This document shows positions 6,442-7,343 of a stretch of 7,343 nucleotides of DNA, in pieces. Under the pieces are notes generated by a model. It had not been told where the DNA came from and made no database searches. It saw nothing but the letters and a program-made list of their open reading frames with translations. Position numbers and translations under genes: made by a program. The number at the start of each line of letters is the position of its first letter. Position 1 is the stretch's first letter. Source of the DNA: Chloroflexota bacterium (GTDB lineage Bacteria; Chloroflexota; Anaerolineae; Anaerolineales; Anaerolineaceae); assembly GCA_019136175.1 (NCBI GenBank), contig JAGVUS010000333.1, positions 1 through 7,343 of the forward strand, given 5' to 3'.

Positions 6442-7343
6442 ATGACGACGACTGGACAGCCCCTGCTCGATATTCGTAATCTCAAGACGTACTTCTTCAC
6501 TGAGGATGGCGTGGTGAAGGCTGTGGACGGACTGGATTTGCACGTCATGCCCGGCGAAGTGCTGGGGCTGGTGGGCGAATCCGGCTGCGGCAAAAGCGTC
6601 ACCTCCATCTCTGTTCTGCGGCTGGTGGGTCGCCCTGGCAAAATTATGGAAGGTGAAATTTTCTTTGAGGGGCAGGACCTGCTCAAGCTTTCCGAGGCGG
6701 AGATGATGGAAATCCGCGGCAACCGCATTTCCATGATCTTCCAGCAGCCGCAGTCCAGCCTTAACCCGGTCTTCCAGGTGGGATCGCAGGTGGCGGAAGT
6801 CTTCCAGATTCACGAAAAGGTTAAAAAACAGGAAGCCTGGGACCGGGCGGTGGAGCTTTTCAAGCTGGTTGGCATTCCCGACCCCGACCGCAAGGTGCTG
6901 GCGTATCCCCATGAAATGTCCGGCGGGCAGGCGCAGCGCGTGATGATTGCCATGGCGCTGGCGCTCAACCCCAGGCTGTTGATTGCCGATGAGCCCACCA
7001 CTGCCCTGGATGTGACCATCCAGGCGCAGATTCTCAGCCTGATGCAGGGGCTGCGCGAGCGGCTGGGCACCTCGGTCATCCTCATCACCCATGACCTGGG
7101 CGTCATCTGGGAGATGGCGGACCGGGTGGCGGTGATGTACGCCGGGCAGATTGTGGAGGAAGCCCCTGTCACCGTCCTGTTTGATACGCCGCTGCACCCC
7201 TACACCCGCGGGCTGATCGGCTCCATCCCCGTGCTGGGTAAAATCCAGCATCGGCTGGAAGTCATCCCCGGCACGGTTCCCAACCTGGTCAACCTGCCGC
7301 CGGGCTGCCGCTTTGCCCCGCGCTGCATGGCGCGTGAGCAAGC
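6442..7343 (+). CDS. dppD: Second DppD-type ABC transporter ATP-binding protein (3'-truncated by the window edge)
   Basis: This is an ATPase subunit of a second peptide/nickel-type system; 300 residues are visible and the frame runs off the right edge. Walker A GESGCGKS (45-52), Q-loop at IFQQPQSSLNP (99-109), signature MSGGQ (159-163), Walker B LLIADE (179-184), D-loop TALD (187-190) and H217 in ITHD are all present. The C-terminal extension begins as expected with HPYT (252-255), GTVPNLVNLPPGCRFAPRC, and the first two cluster cysteines (C289, C295); the other two would lie past the edge. The family is about 320-340 residues, so only a few tens are missing. The ATG at 6442 is supported by GGAG at 6427-6430, 11 bases upstream, and by the promoter before it. 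Here the ATPase leads the unit instead of following the permeases; its permeases are not in view. Confidence 0.93.
   Translation, partial: MTTTGQPLLDIRNLKTYFFTEDGVVKAVDGLDLHVMPGEVLGLVGESGCGKSVTSISVLRLVGRPGKIMEGEIFFEGQDLLKLSEAEMMEIRGNRISMIFQQPQSSLNPVFQVGSQVAEVFQIHEKVKKQEAWDRAVELFKLVGIPDPDRKVLAYPHEMSGGQAQRVMIAMALALNPRLLIADEPTTALDVTIQAQILSLMQGLRERLGTSVILITHDLGVIWEMADRVAVMYAGQIVEEAPVTVLFDTPLHPYTRGLIGSIPVLGKIQHRLEVIPGTVPNLVNLPPGCRFAPRCMAREQ

Noticed and set aside
4207..6593. The same 17-base string (gaatccggctgcggcaa) at 4207-4223, 5237-5253 and 6577-6593, looking like a dispersed repeat
   Set aside because: It encodes the Walker A loop ESGCGK in the three ATPases. Protein conservation plus shared codon preference explains it; no flanking repeat structure is present.
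6439..7341. Reverse-strand open frame of 300 codons opposite the second dppD-type gene
   Set aside because: The + strand frame carries every ABC ATPase motif; the reverse frame gives a low-complexity product with no family resemblance.
1..7343. Mobile elements, CRISPR arrays, tRNA or rRNA genes
   Set aside because: I saw no transposase, spaced direct repeats, cloverleaf-like or rRNA-like sequence; nearly all of the window is coding sequence of the transporter genes.

Overview
The window looks like part of a bacterial chromosome of mid-50s G+C (judged by eye) that carries peptide/nickel-type (Dpp/Opp) ABC transporter genes, all on the + strand. The style of the proteins suggests a Chloroflexota member, probably Anaerolineae-like: an oversized family-5 binding protein with a C-terminal Ig-like tail, a DppC permease with a large extracytoplasmic insert, and a small two-helix membrane protein ending the operon. 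That placement rests on family resemblance recalled from memory, not on a marker gene.

Layout. Positions 1-1497 hold the 3' part of a solute-binding protein gene whose start lies off the left edge. A 97-bp gap with a strong GC-rich hairpin follows. Then come dppB (1596-2732), dppC (2729-4072, ATGA overlap), dppD (4078-5034), dppF (5051-6079) and a 67-codon two-helix membrane protein gene (6069-6272, overlapping dppF by 11 bp). The tight spacing indicates one operon. A hairpin at 6289-6324 probably ends it. A near-consensus promoter (TGC-TATAAT at 6375-6383) with an inverted repeat just downstream opens a second unit. Its first gene is another DppD-type ATPase, starting at 6442 and cut by the right edge.

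How it works together. The binding protein captures a solute outside the membrane. DppB and DppC form the channel, and the DppD/DppF heterodimer hydrolyses ATP. Both ATPases keep all nucleotide-binding motifs and a four-cysteine C-terminal region of the kind that can hold an iron-sulfur cluster. The substrate cannot be read from the sequence: Dpp/Opp-family systems carry peptides, nickel or, in some thermophiles and archaea, oligosaccharides.

Most of the window is ordinary transporter coding sequence, and I see no clearly new system. The points most worth a second look are the roughly 180-residue extracytoplasmic insert in DppC (with an enlarged DppB loop and a modular binding protein), the hairpin that could also pair with the dppB ribosome-binding site, the small membrane protein, and the promoter/inverted-repeat region of the second unit.
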